Source: Deltaproteobacteria bacterium (lineage in GTDB: Bacteria > Myxococcota > Myxococcia > Myxococcales > SZAS-1). From it: DNA of 64,000 nt. The translations under genes were made by a program, and so were the position numbers. Shown here in pieces: positions 1 to 9,541 of the stretch. The stretch's first letter is position 1, and each line of letters opens with the position of its first letter. The stretch covers positions 35,247-99,246 of the forward strand of contig JAFEBB010000024.1 in NCBI GenBank assembly GCA_018266075.1, read 5' to 3'. The notes under the pieces were generated by a model that had not been told where the DNA came from, did not search any database, and worked only from the letters and a program-made list of their open reading frames with translations.

Positions 1-304
1 GCGCGAACGCCAGCGACTGGTCGCCCGCCACCCGGAGCTTGGGCCCGACGCCGAGCTGGGTGGCCGCGCCGTAGAGGGTGTCCACGTTGAAGTCGACGTC
101 CATCGCGCGGGTCAACCCCACGCCGGCCATGCCCTGCACGTACGGAAAGCCCGCGGCCAGCGCGAAGCGCACCGAGCCCGGCCCCATGGCCTGGGCGTCG
201 AAGAGGGAGTTGGTGGGCAGGTCGACCTGGCGCTTCACGGCGTCGCCAAACGCCGCGGGCACGGCGAGCACGAGCACCAGCGCGGTGGCGACGGCGCGAA
301 CCAT
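1..304 (-). CDS. Exported protein of unknown function, N-terminal part only
   Basis: The minus strand reads from an ATG at 304 to the window edge without a stop (101 residues seen; the C-terminus lies outside the window). The first 20 or so residues form a typical Sec signal peptide: MVRA, then a hydrophobic Ala/Val/Leu stretch, then AFGDA. The mature part has alternating hydrophobic residues and short Gly-rich turns (for example RFALAAGFPYVQGMAG), which is compatible with an outer-membrane beta-barrel or another periplasmic beta-protein. No family is recognised. The gene is divergent from the zinc-ribbon membrane protein gene at 417. The reading frame is secure; the function is not. Confidence 0.6.
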   Translation of the reverse strand, partial: MVRAVATALVLVLAVPAAFGDAVKRQVDLPTNSLFDAQAMGPGSVRFALAAGFPYVQGMAGVGLTRAMDVDFNVDTLYGAATQLGVGPKLRVAGDQSLAFA

Positions 305-416
305 GGCGCGCACTCTACCCCGGCCCGTGCGGCCAAGTGGAGCGGGCGCGGGCGCAACGTCTGGCGGTCCGCCGCCTTGACTCGCGACGAAAGCCCTTCT
401 CATCATCGAGGTCCTC

Positions 417-1169
417 ATGCGGCCGTCCTACTGTGCGGAGTGCAACGGGCACCTCGACCCGTACCTGCCCGATTGCCCCCACTGCGGCGCGCACATCGAG
501 CAGCACGACCGCGACGCGCACCACGACAAGGACATCCGCGTCCAGCGCGACGCGGGCGGCCGCGCCGTGGAGGTGCACCGCAAGTGGAAGGTGCACGTGC
601 CCTGGGGCCTCTTCCTGCTGCTCGGGCTGTACTCGGCGGCGGCCTACGCCTACGTGCAGTACAGCGACCAGACCTCACCGCAGACCATCGCCGCGCAGCA
701 CCTCGCCGCCGCCGAGCAGATCCTGGGCAGCGACAACGGCGAGACCGCCAAGGCCGAGTCGCTCCAGCGCGCGTACGCGCACCTCATCGAGGCGCTCACC
801 TTGACGCCCGAGGACAGCTGGGGCCAGCAGGAGCTGGAGAAGGTCACCTGGGCCATGGCCCGCCGGGGCACCAAGCCGCCCGCGGAGCTCAAGCGCCGCG
901 CCGACTTCATCGCCGCCTCGTGGCAGTCGATTCAGGCCGGCAAGCAGAGCCAGCTCCCCGAGAGCGCCAACGAGCGCTTCGGCTTCGACGCCATCGAGAG
1001 CAAGGCCGTGCGCCTGCAGCGCTACCTCTCCCTGGGCGGGGTGGTGATCTTTCTCCTGTGGATCTACCGCGAGTTCCAGGACTACAAATTCCTGCACAAG
1101 CGCGACGACGAGCACGAGCTCCTCCGCCGCGACGAGCTGCACGAGCTCGACGTTCATCGCCGCCGCTAG
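417..1169 (+). CDS. Zinc-ribbon membrane protein, function unknown
   Basis: A 250-residue protein. It opens with a four-cysteine zinc ribbon (CAEC near residue 6, CPHC near residue 20), followed by a His/Asp-rich linker. A first membrane span lies at about residues 60-80 (VPWGLFLLLGLYSAAAYAYV). A soluble middle region of about 120 residues has a helical, TPR-like look. A second membrane span lies near residues 204-220 (LGGVVIFLLWIY). The C-terminus is highly charged (Lys/Arg/Asp/Glu/His). The kinase gene at 1188 follows after only 18 bases, so the two are probably cotranscribed. A role in signalling or envelope monitoring with that kinase is inference; no characterised family was recognised. 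Confidence 0.75.
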   Translation: MRPSYCAECNGHLDPYLPDCPHCGAHIEQHDRDAHHDKDIRVQRDAGGRAVEVHRKWKVHVPWGLFLLLGLYSAAAYAYVQYSDQTSPQTIAAQHLAAAEQILGSDNGETAKAESLQRAYAHLIEALTLTPEDSWGQQELEKVTWAMARRGTKPPAELKRRADFIAASWQSIQAGKQSQLPESANERFGFDAIESKAVRLQRYLSLGGVVIFLLWIYREFQDYKFLHKRDDEHELLRRDELHELDVHRRR

Positions 1170-1187
1170 AGAAAACGGAACGCCACC

Positions 1188-3197
<2,010 letters not shown>

Positions 3198-3201
3198 CGC
3201 C

Positions 3202-4737
3202 ATGGCCGACGAGCGGCTCCAGGTGGCGTCGCGCCCGGCCGAGGGTGGCACGTGCCCGGGCTGCGGCCAGACCGTGGACGGCGCGCGCTGCGCCTGGTGC
3301 GGCGTCGCGACATCACCGAATGGTTACGTCGTCGAGAAGGTGATCGCCCGCGGTCCGCACGGCCGCGTGTACCTCGCGCGCGACGCCGAGGGCCGAGCGG
3401 TGGCGCTCAAGGAGCTGCAGTTCGCGCAGGTGCCGACCACCGCCGAGATCGACGCGTTCGAGCGCGAAGCGGCCACGCTCGCGCAGCTCTCGCATCCGCG
3501 CATCCCGAAGTTTCTGCGGAGCTTCACGGAGGGCGTCGGCGTGGGGCTGCGGCTCTACCTTGCCGCTGAGCACGTGGCCGGCGAGCCGCTGTCCGCGCGC
3601 ATCGCCCGAGCGCCGCTGACGGAAGCCGAAGCGCGCGACGTCGCCAAGCAGGTGCTGGAGGTGCTCGCGTTCCTGCACGGCCAGCGGCCCGCGCTCGTGC
3701 ACCGCGACGTGAAGCCCGACAACCTGATCCTCCGCCCCGACGGTGGCGTGGCGCTGGTGGACTTCGGCACCGCGCGGGCGCTGAGCGGCACGCGCACCTT
3801 CGGATCGACGCTCGTGGGAACGTTCGGGTACATGCCGCCGGAGCAGCTCGGTGGAACCGTGGACCCGTCGAGCGATCTCTACGCGCTCGGCGCCACGCTG
3901 CTCCACGCGCTCTCCGGCAAGCCGCCCGGCGAGCTGCTGCGGCCGGATCTCGCGCTGGAGCTGCCCGCAAACGTGCCCGCGTCGCTGCGGCCGTTTCTGC
4001 TCGGGCTGCTCGAGCGTGATCCCAAGCTGCGCCTTCGCTCCGCGCAGGCCGCCCTGGACGTGCTCGAGGGCCGCAGCGTGCGCGCGCAGAAGCCGAAGGC
4101 CACGCGGCCGATCTTTCTCCTCTTTGGCGTCGCGGCGGTGGCGCTGGGAATCTCCGTCCTGGGCCTCAGCCTGGCGATCCGGCCGATGAACCTGGTGACG
4201 CTGCCCGTGCCGAGCCCGGACACGCGCGGGCTCCCGTACGGCAGCGACGCCGCCAAGCGCTGGTTCACGCAGCAGAAGCCGCGCTGCAACGCGCTCGAGG
4301 TCACCCAGGCCATTCGCCAGAGCCCGCCGCCACCAGGCTGGGACGGCGCGGGCTACGCGGCCAGCTGCTACGCCCTCGCGGGGCGCGTGGATGACGCGCG
4401 GCGCACCCTCGCGCAGGTCGATCCGCGCGCGCAGCCCAACGCCGCCGCCATCCTCTTCGAGCTCGGCCATCCCATCGCCGACTCCGGCGACGATCTCTCC
4501 GCCGCGCAGATGATGAACCTGGTGCTCGAGTTCTGGCCGCAGAACTACCAGGCGCGCTACCACGCGGGCATGAGCGACTACGCGCTCGGGCACACCGAGC
4601 AGGCACGCGCAAACCTCGAGCGCTTCCTGCGCGAGTACCACCAGAACGACGGCTTCACCCGCGCCGCGCGCGAGGTCCTGAGCCGCATCCAGAATGGGCA
4701 AGCCTCCGACGGTGTGCGACGCGGTCCGCAAGAGTAG
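3202..4737 (+). CDS. Ser/Thr protein kinase with N-terminal zinc ribbon
   Basis: A 511-residue protein. Residues 18-34 form a zinc ribbon (CPGCG...CAWCG). The kinase domain spans about 42-300, with Lys70 (VALKEL), HRDVKPDN at 167-174 and DFG at 187-189, so all catalytic residues are present. A membrane span follows (LLFGVAAVALGISVLGLSLA, about 305-325), then about 180 residues of helical, TPR-like sequence. It starts 5 bases downstream of the preceding kinase, in the same transcription unit. The cytoplasmic ribbon in front of the kinase may be a docking or metal-sensing module (inference). A near copy of the TAAC-N6-GTTA motif lies at the ribbon-kinase junction (3313-3326). Confidence 0.92.
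   Translation: MADERLQVASRPAEGGTCPGCGQTVDGARCAWCGVATSPNGYVVEKVIARGPHGRVYLARDAEGRAVALKELQFAQVPTTAEIDAFEREAATLAQLSHPRIPKFLRSFTEGVGVGLRLYLAAEHVAGEPLSARIARAPLTEAEARDVAKQVLEVLAFLHGQRPALVHRDVKPDNLILRPDGGVALVDFGTARALSGTRTFGSTLVGTFGYMPPEQLGGTVDPSSDLYALGATLLHALSGKPPGELLRPDLALELPANVPASLRPFLLGLLERDPKLRLRSAQAALDVLEGRSVRAQKPKATRPIFLLFGVAAVALGISVLGLSLAIRPMNLVTLPVPSPDTRGLPYGSDAAKRWFTQQKPRCNALEVTQAIRQSPPPPGWDGAGYAASCYALAGRVDDARRTLAQVDPRAQPNAAAILFELGHPIADSGDDLSAAQMMNLVLEFWPQNYQARYHAGMSDYALGHTEQARANLERFLREYHQNDGFTRAAREVLSRIQNGQASDGVRRGPQE
3313..3326. repeat. Near copy of the 14-mer palindrome (TCAC-N6-GTTA)
   Basis: TCAC CGAATG GTTA encodes Ser-Pro-Asn-Gly-Tyr at residues 38-42 of the kinase, with the rare Ser codon TCA. 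It differs by one base from the exact motif. It shares the CGAA spacer with the sites at 6920 and 6936. Confidence 0.4.
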
Positions 4738-4877
4738 GAGCGCAAGCCCTGCGCGCAGCCACGCCCCTCGACAGCGATCGGCGCAACCCCATCGCGCTTG
4801 GGCAACCCTCCTCTGCTGGCGCGAACATTGCTGATCCGCCTGCCCAGGCTGCAGTCCACCGCTTCGAGAACCGACAC

Positions 4878-6023
4878 ATGTCCAATCCGGATTCGCGCTC
4901 AACCCATGCACTCGCCGCGCTGCAGTCCGCGCTTCATGACGTGCGGCAGTCGCTGGCGCGTGGCGAGCTGGCGTCCGCGCTCGCCGAGCCCGAGCTGCGC
5001 GCCCTCGCGCAAGCGCTGGCCGACGAGTCTCACGCGCTGGGCGCCGAGCTGCACGGCGCCCTCCTTCGCGAAGGATCCGCCACGCCGACGCCGGCTGCCA
5101 GACCCGGGGCGATCAGCGTGCTCGCCGTGGATGACGACCCCGTGGCCCTGGCGGCGCTCGCCGAGGTGCTCGCGCCCGAGTTCGAGGTCACCACCACCAC
5201 CGACCCGTACCAGGCGCTTCACCTCGCCCGCGAGCGCGCGCCCGAGGCGATCCTCTGCGACCTGCGCATGCCCGGCCTCGACGGGCTGGCCCTGGTGCGC
5301 ACCCTGCACGGCGACCCAACCACCCGCTCCATTCCGGTGCTGCTGGTCTCTGCCGAATCGGACATCCCCGAGAAGCTCCTCGCCTTCGAGGCGGGCGCCA
5401 TCGACTACCTCACCAAGCCCGTCTCGGTGGACGAGCTCGCCGCCCGCCTGCGCTCCGCGGTGCAGCGGGGGCGCGAGCTGCGCCATGGCCGCGAGCTTCA
5501 GGAGACCGACGAGCTCACCGGGCTCACCAATCGCCGCGGGTTCCGCACGTTCCTCTCGGAGGCCATCCGCAGCGCCGTCGAGGGTGGGCGACCGCTGGCG
5601 GTGGCCATGCTCGACCAGGACGGACTCAAGGCCATCAACGACACGCTGGGGCACGCCGCCGGCGACGCGGCGCTGCGGCTCCTGGCGAGCACCCTCCGGA
5701 AGGTGAAGCGCGACGCCGACTGCGCTTGCCGCCTGGGAGGCGATGAGTTCGCGCTGGTGATGCCGGGCGCCGATCTCGCCGGTGCCAGCCGCGCTCTGGA
5801 GCGCCTGGAGCGTGAGCTCGCCGCCACGCCGCTCGCGCTCGAGAACGAGGCGCGCATCCTCCTGCGCGCGAGCGTGGGCATCGCCCAGCTCGACGCCTTC
5901 GATGACCTGCGGGGTGACTCGCTCCTGGGTCGCGCCGATGCAGCGCTCTACGAGATGAAGCGCCGCCACCACGGCGAGGCGCCGCGGCCGCGGACCGGCG
6001 AGCTCCAGCGCGTCGGCAGTTGA
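4878..6023 (+). CDS. Response regulator diguanylate cyclase (REC-GGDEF)
   Basis: A 381-residue protein predicted to make c-di-GMP from two GTP when phosphorylated. An N-terminal helical segment (1-75) with HPt-like length precedes a receiver domain at about 79-198, with the acidic triplet DDD at 85-87, phospho-acceptor Asp128 (CDLRMPG) and Lys180 (LTKP). The GGDEF domain covers about 205-365, with an intact GGDEF signature at 287-291. An inhibitory I-site RDAD (278-281) lies exactly five residues before it, so product feedback is likely. No histidine kinase is adjacent. The 140 bases upstream hold no gene. Confidence 0.92.
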   Translation: MSNPDSRSTHALAALQSALHDVRQSLARGELASALAEPELRALAQALADESHALGAELHGALLREGSATPTPAARPGAISVLAVDDDPVALAALAEVLAPEFEVTTTTDPYQALHLARERAPEAILCDLRMPGLDGLALVRTLHGDPTTRSIPVLLVSAESDIPEKLLAFEAGAIDYLTKPVSVDELAARLRSAVQRGRELRHGRELQETDELTGLTNRRGFRTFLSEAIRSAVEGGRPLAVAMLDQDGLKAINDTLGHAAGDAALRLLASTLRKVKRDADCACRLGGDEFALVMPGADLAGASRALERLERELAATPLALENEARILLRASVGIAQLDAFDDLRGDSLLGRADAALYEMKRRHHGEAPRPRTGELQRVGS

Positions 6024-6106
6024 GCGAGCCGACAGGTCGGCTTGCGAAGCCAAGCCAGGCCCGGAATTCCGTGCTAGAGAGCCGCGCGTTCGCAACGGAG
6101 GCGCGC

Positions 6107-6922
6107 GTGCTGCTCCAGGGCAAGAAGATCCTCATCACCGGCGTGCTCACCCCGCAGTCGATCGCGTTTGCGGTTGCGGAGCTGTGCATCAAGGAAGGCG
6201 CCGAGGTGGTGCTCACAGGCTTCGGCCGCGGCAAGAGCCTCACCGAGCGCAGCGCCAAGCGGCTCTCGCCGGCGCCCGAGGTGCTCGAGCTGGACGTCAC
6301 CAAGAGCGACGACTTCAAGGCGCTCACCGACTCGCTCACCAAGAAGTGGGGCAAGCTCGACGGCGTGCTGCACGCGGTGGCCTTCGCGCCCGAGGACGCG
6401 CTCGGCGGCAACTTCCTCAACACGCCGTGGGAGAGCGTGCAGACGGCGATGCGCGTGTCGGCGTTCTCGCTCAAGGAGCTCGCGGTGGCGTGCAAGCCGC
6501 TCATGAAGGACGGCGGCTCGATCGTCGCGATCGACTTCGACAACCAGAGCGTGGCCTGGCCCATCTACGACTGGATGGGCGTGTGCAAGGCCGCGCTCTG
6601 CGCCGTGGTGCGCTACCTCGCGCGCGATCTCGGCCCGAGCAAGATCCGCGTGAACGCCGTGGCCGCAGGGCCGCTCTCGACGGTGGCCGCGAAGGGTATC
6701 CCCGGGTTCAAGGCGCTCGAGGCCGGCTGGGGCAAGCAGGCGCCGCTGGGCTGGAGCAGCAAGGATCAGGACGCGGTCGCGCGGACCATTGCAGCCGTCC
6801 TCAGCGACCTCATGCCTTCCACGACTGGCGAGATCATCCACGTGGACGGCGGCTACCACGCGATTGGCGCGCCGCCCGTGGACACCGCGGCGGAGAAGGC
6901 CGCCGATCCGGCAGCGACGTAA
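6107..6922 (+). CDS. fabI: Enoyl-[acyl-carrier-protein] reductase (NADH), FabI/InhA type
   Basis: A 271-residue short-chain dehydrogenase-like enzyme of type II fatty acid synthesis, reducing trans-2-enoyl-ACP. The chosen GTG at 6107 has GGAG at 6097-6100; earlier in-frame starts would add a tail with no family match. Visible features: the N-terminal cofactor motif GVLTPQSIAFAVA, the catalytic pair Tyr-x6-Lys in YDWMGVCK, the substrate-loop start AAGPLSTVA, and a C-terminal DGGYHAIGA. The motif wording (SIAF, YxWMxVxK, AAGP, PxGW) resembles mycobacterial InhA more than E. coli FabI. The TAA stop is embedded in a TAAC-N6-GTTA palindrome. Confidence 0.93.
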   Translation: MLLQGKKILITGVLTPQSIAFAVAELCIKEGAEVVLTGFGRGKSLTERSAKRLSPAPEVLELDVTKSDDFKALTDSLTKKWGKLDGVLHAVAFAPEDALGGNFLNTPWESVQTAMRVSAFSLKELAVACKPLMKDGGSIVAIDFDNQSVAWPIYDWMGVCKAALCAVVRYLARDLGPSKIRVNAVAAGPLSTVAAKGIPGFKALEAGWGKQAPLGWSSKDQDAVARTIAAVLSDLMPSTTGEIIHVDGGYHAIGAPPVDTAAEKAADPAAT

Positions 6923-6933
6923 CCGAAGCGTTA
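6920..6933. repeat. TAAC-N6-GTTA palindrome (exact) on the fabI stop codon
   Basis: TAAC CGAAGC GTTA. Its first three bases are the TAA stop of fabI. A second, one-mismatch copy begins 16 bases later, so the two centres are 16 bases apart, in the 28-base gap between convergent genes. Confidence 0.6.
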
Positions 6934-6935
6934 CA

Positions 6936-6949
6936 TCACCGAACGGTTA
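6936..6949. repeat. Near copy of the 14-mer palindrome (TCAC-N6-GTTA)
   Basis: TCAC CGAACG GTTA, paired with the exact copy at 6920. It has the same first half and nearly the same spacer as the site at 3313. It lies immediately beyond the stop of the minus-strand zinc-ribbon gene. Confidence 0.45.
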
Positions 6950-6950
6950 A

Positions 6951-7160
6951 CTAGACGCGCTCCACGCTGCGGTGCAGCGCCGTCTCCTTCACCATTCGAC
7001 GGAGCGTGAGCACCACGCGGTTCTGCACCAGGCGCATGTCGCGCTGGGCGTCGCACTCTTCGCAGAGGTGCGCGCGCCAGCCGCGCAGATCATGGGGCTC
7101 CTGGAGGATCCACGTCGAGGTCTGGCCCACCGTCCGACTGCCACAACCCGTGCACATCAT
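6951..7160 (-). CDS. Small zinc-ribbon protein
   Basis: A 69-residue protein. The ATG-ATG start at 7160 is preceded by a strong Shine-Dalgarno sequence (GAGGAGG), so the longer in-frame version starting at 7196 is not preferred. Two CxxC knuckles (CTGC near residue 3, CEEC near residue 35) suggest one structural zinc site, followed by a basic helix (RLVQNRVVLTLRRMVKE). No enzyme motif is present. It lies 60 bases downstream of another small zinc-ribbon gene on the same strand and is probably cotranscribed with it. A nucleic-acid or protein-binding role is only a guess. Confidence 0.65.
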   Translation of the reverse strand: MMCTGCGSRTVGQTSTWILQEPHDLRGWRAHLCEECDAQRDMRLVQNRVVLTLRRMVKETALHRSVERV

Positions 7161-7220
7161 GGCTGCCTCCTCGTTCCCCTCGTCGATCAGTGTCAACGTC
7201 CGAGCCAGGAATTCGGCCTG

Positions 7221-7391
7221 TCACACGAAGCGGATCCGGAACCGGAACGGATCGCCCCAGAGGATGCGCTCATCCTTCGCGCGCTGCGGCGTCACGCGCA
7301 CCCCACATCCGGCGCAGGTGTAGACGCCTCCATCCACCTGGAACTTCGTGGTCTTGTTGCAGCGTGTGCAGTAGCGATTCAACGTGGCCAT
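7221..7391 (-). CDS. Very small zinc-ribbon protein
   Basis: A 56-residue protein starting MATLNRYC, from the ATG at 7391 with GGAGGC just upstream. The open frame continues upstream but that part has no coding character. Two CxxC pairs (CTRC at 8-11, CAGC at 26-29) form a compact ribbon, and the C-terminus is basic (FRFRIRFV). It resembles stand-alone rubredoxin- or ribosomal-type ribbons in layout, but no family is assigned. Together with the gene at 6951 it forms a two-gene minus-strand unit. Confidence 0.6.
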   Translation of the reverse strand: MATLNRYCTRCNKTTKFQVDGGVYTCAGCGVRVTPQRAKDERILWGDPFRFRIRFV

Positions 7392-7711
7392 GGCGGCCTC
7401 CATCTGTTCATCGTGGGTACGCACCACGCGCCCGTTCGATTCAACGCCCACCCCACCCGACCTCGCCCACCACCGTCGCGTTCCCTGCCGGGTGACAAAG
7501 CATTGGGCGTGCCCACGCCTGCCCGCTCGGCAAGGGCGCGAGAAGACGCACGGCCGCCTGGTTGGCGGCTCTGGCAAGTGCGTCATGCGCTTCCCGGTGG
7601 TGTGTAAAAACTGCGGTCGCGCAGTGACGAGAAACGGCAGCGCCGTGAGCCCCATCACTGCGGGAATTTACGTGCCGGGCTGGAGGTCTTGCTGCCTGCG
7701 GTGGAGGTGCG
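7392..7711. other. Intergenic region between divergent genes
   Basis: These 320 bases separate the minus-strand zinc-ribbon pair from the plus-strand phosphoesterase gene, so they should hold both promoters. Apart from a perfect hairpin at 7609-7624 no convincing gene, RNA or promoter consensus was seen. Open frames across it have no family resemblance. Confidence 0.5.
7604..7624 (-). terminator. Terminator-like hairpin on the minus strand
   Basis: The minus strand reads ACTGCG-CGAC-CGCAGT followed directly by TTTTTAC: a perfect 6-bp stem, 4-base loop and U-tract. No minus-strand gene ends here. It would lie in the leader of the zinc-ribbon transcript or end an unannotated short RNA, so its role is uncertain. 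Confidence 0.4.
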
Positions 7712-8500
7712 ATGAGCATTCGATTGCGACGTCGTGACGATCCGCGTCGGGTGCGCGGCCTGCACTGCACCGAGCTCGAGCTCGCAGCGCCACATGTCTT
7801 GGCCGCGCACGACGGCCTCACCATCGCGCACCTCTCGGATCTGCACGTGGCGCCGCGCCGGGCCCCGCGCGCGCTGCACCACGCGGTGCGGCTCGCGAAC
7901 GCGGCGCGCCCGGATCTCGTGGCGCTCACCGGCGACTACGTGTGCTTCTCGGCCAAGCGCCTCGACGCGCTCCGCCGCGCGCTCGAGCCGCTCGAGGGTC
8001 CGGTGGTGGCGGTGCTGGGCAACCACGATCACTGGACCGATCCGGACGCGGTGCAGCGCGTGCTCGAGGATCTGGGCATCACCGTGCTGCGCAACGCGCA
8101 CCGCACGCTGCACCTGCGCGGCGAGCCGCTGCACGTGGTGGGGCTCGATGACAACGTCACCCGACACGCCGACGTCGCGCGTGCGTTCGCGCAGGTGCCC
8201 GCGCGCGGGACGCGGCTGGTGCTCTCGCACGATCCCAACGCGGCCGATGCGCTCACCGATCGCGACGCGGCGCTGGTGCTCTCCGGGCACACCCACGGCG
8301 GCCAGGTGCGGCTGCCGGGGATCACCAAGCTGCTCGCGAAGCGCGCCGGGCTGCGCTACCTCGCCGGCCTCTACGACGTGAAGGGCCTGCCGCTCTACGT
8401 GAGCCGCGGGCTGGGCCAGTCGCTGCCCTTGCGCATCGGGGCCCGGCCGGAGCTGGGCCTGTTCCGCTTGCGGCGGGCCCACCTGCGCCTGGCGATCTGA
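7712..8500 (+). CDS. Calcineurin-like metallophosphoesterase (YaeI/YkuE-like)
   Basis: A 262-residue protein with all the metal-binding blocks of the family in order: SDLHV (about 42-46), GDY (near 74), GNHDHW (near 107-112), SHDP (near 173) and SGHTHGGQ (near 192-199). The length and spacing fit the YaeI/YkuE group, predicted to hydrolyse phosphodiester or pyrophosphate bonds. In some relatives the substrates are lipid-A precursors or cell-wall phospholipids, but the substrate cannot be read here. No transmembrane anchor is present. It stands alone, with a 4-TM protein gene 70 bases downstream on the same strand. Confidence 0.88.
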   Translation: MSIRLRRRDDPRRVRGLHCTELELAAPHVLAAHDGLTIAHLSDLHVAPRRAPRALHHAVRLANAARPDLVALTGDYVCFSAKRLDALRRALEPLEGPVVAVLGNHDHWTDPDAVQRVLEDLGITVLRNAHRTLHLRGEPLHVVGLDDNVTRHADVARAFAQVPARGTRLVLSHDPNAADALTDRDAALVLSGHTHGGQVRLPGITKLLAKRAGLRYLAGLYDVKGLPLYVSRGLGQSLPLRIGARPELGLFRLRRAHLRLAI

Positions 8501-8510
8501 TTGCGCGAAT

Positions 8511-8540
8511 TTGCGGGTGGACGCGCGCCGCCTCGATTAG
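8511..8540 (+). promoter_or_regulatory. Possible sigma-70-type promoter
   Basis: TTGCGG (8511-8516), an 18-base spacer and GATTAG (8535-8540), about 30 bases before the ATG of the membrane protein gene at 8571. The match is weak but well spaced, in a short gap where a promoter is expected. Confidence 0.3.
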
Positions 8541-8570
8541 AACCCGCGTCGCGGGCTCATCGGAGGCGTC

Positions 8571-9044
8571 ATGTTCGAGGTGCTCAAGCTTTTGCACGTG
8601 CTGGGCTGGGCGTCGTGGCTGGGGTTGGCGATTGCCGAGGCCAGCACCGGCGCGCAGGTGCGTCGCTCCACCGACGCCGGCGGCAAGCTCGCGCTCGCCA
8701 AGCTCTGGGCGCGCGTGGGCCGCATCCAGCTCATGACCATGGGCATGGCCGTGCTCTTCGGCCTGGCGCTCTTCGGCTACGACCTCAGCATGAGCCCGAC
8801 CGGTGCGCAGGGCTTCATGCGGCAGAAGGCGTACCTCTTCGTGCACATCATGCTCGCGCTGGGGATCCTCGCTGCGGTGCTGGCGCTGCTCGCGGCCAAG
8901 GCGCGCGGCGAAGCGGTGGCCGCGCTCGAGGCGCAGAACGCCGACGGCTTCCTCGCCCGCTACAAGCGCGCAGCCATGTTCAGCGGAATGATGGCGCTCT
9001 GCCTGGTGGCGACGGTGGTCGAGGTGTACCTGCGCTCGATGTGA
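8571..9044 (+). CDS. Four-span integral membrane protein, function unknown
   Basis: A 157-residue protein with four hydrophobic spans at about residues 5-25, 57-74, 86-108 and 134-154. Residues such as HVLGWASWLGLAIAE in the first span recall CopD/DUF2269-like small membrane proteins, but the resemblance is too weak to name a family. The ATG has GGAGG upstream (cggaggcgtcatg). The PilZ gene follows after 74 bases on the same strand. Function unknown. Confidence 0.7.
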   Translation: MFEVLKLLHVLGWASWLGLAIAEASTGAQVRRSTDAGGKLALAKLWARVGRIQLMTMGMAVLFGLALFGYDLSMSPTGAQGFMRQKAYLFVHIMLALGILAAVLALLAAKARGEAVAALEAQNADGFLARYKRAAMFSGMMALCLVATVVEVYLRSM

Positions 9045-9054
9045 AAAGCGCAGG

Positions 9055-9077
9055 TCGAAAAATTGCGCTCGAAAAAT
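9055..9077. repeat. Direct repeat upstream of the PilZ gene
   Basis: TCGAAAAAT occurs at 9055-9063 and again at 9069-9077, centre spacing 14 bases, 42-64 bases before the PilZ start codon. A-tracts are scarce in this GC-rich sequence. The pair could be an operator or curved DNA. Confidence 0.4.
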
Positions 9078-9118
9078 CCTGCTGCATGCTGGTCGCACCC
9101 TGTAGCTCGGAGGCGATC

Positions 9119-9451
9119 ATGAATCAGCTCCCGCAGCAGACGACCTCGCAGCCGACGCGCCAGCACCCGCGCGTGGCGGCGGACTTCGCGGTCCGGCTCT
9201 TCGACGGCTCCAGCTCGGTGCTGGCCCGCGCCCGCGATCTCTCCATGGCTGGCCTGTCGGTGCACGATCCCGCCGGGATGATCGGCCTGCGCATCGACCG
9301 CGTGTCGCTGCACATCCCTGGCGAGCCGTGGGAGCTGGTGCTGCGCGTGCGGCTCACCCGGCGCGTGGGCGAGACCGTCGCGGTGGCGTTCTCGGACATC
9401 GACTGGGACGACATGTTCACGCTGGCCCGCTACCTCTCGCCCCGCTTGTAG
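9119..9451 (+). CDS. Single PilZ-domain protein
   Basis: A 110-residue stand-alone PilZ domain, a likely c-di-GMP receptor. The start is the ATG at 9119 with GGAGGCG upstream; the longer open frame to 8501 is overlapped by the preceding gene. The N-terminal RQHPRVAADF carries the arginine cluster that usually binds c-di-GMP, and DLSMAGLSV corresponds to the second binding motif ((D/N)xSxxG). Two diguanylate cyclases lie elsewhere in the window (4878 and 17754), but no direct operon link is visible. Confidence 0.85.
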   Translation: MNQLPQQTTSQPTRQHPRVAADFAVRLFDGSSSVLARARDLSMAGLSVHDPAGMIGLRIDRVSLHIPGEPWELVLRVRLTRRVGETVAVAFSDIDWDDMFTLARYLSPRL

Positions 9452-9541
9452 CAAGCGGCCGAGCGCCCGGTTCTCGGGTGCGCGCGCGTCGCGTGCGAGC
9501 GTTGGTCGGCGCGCGGCGCTCTGCAATCCGCGCGGCCCCTC

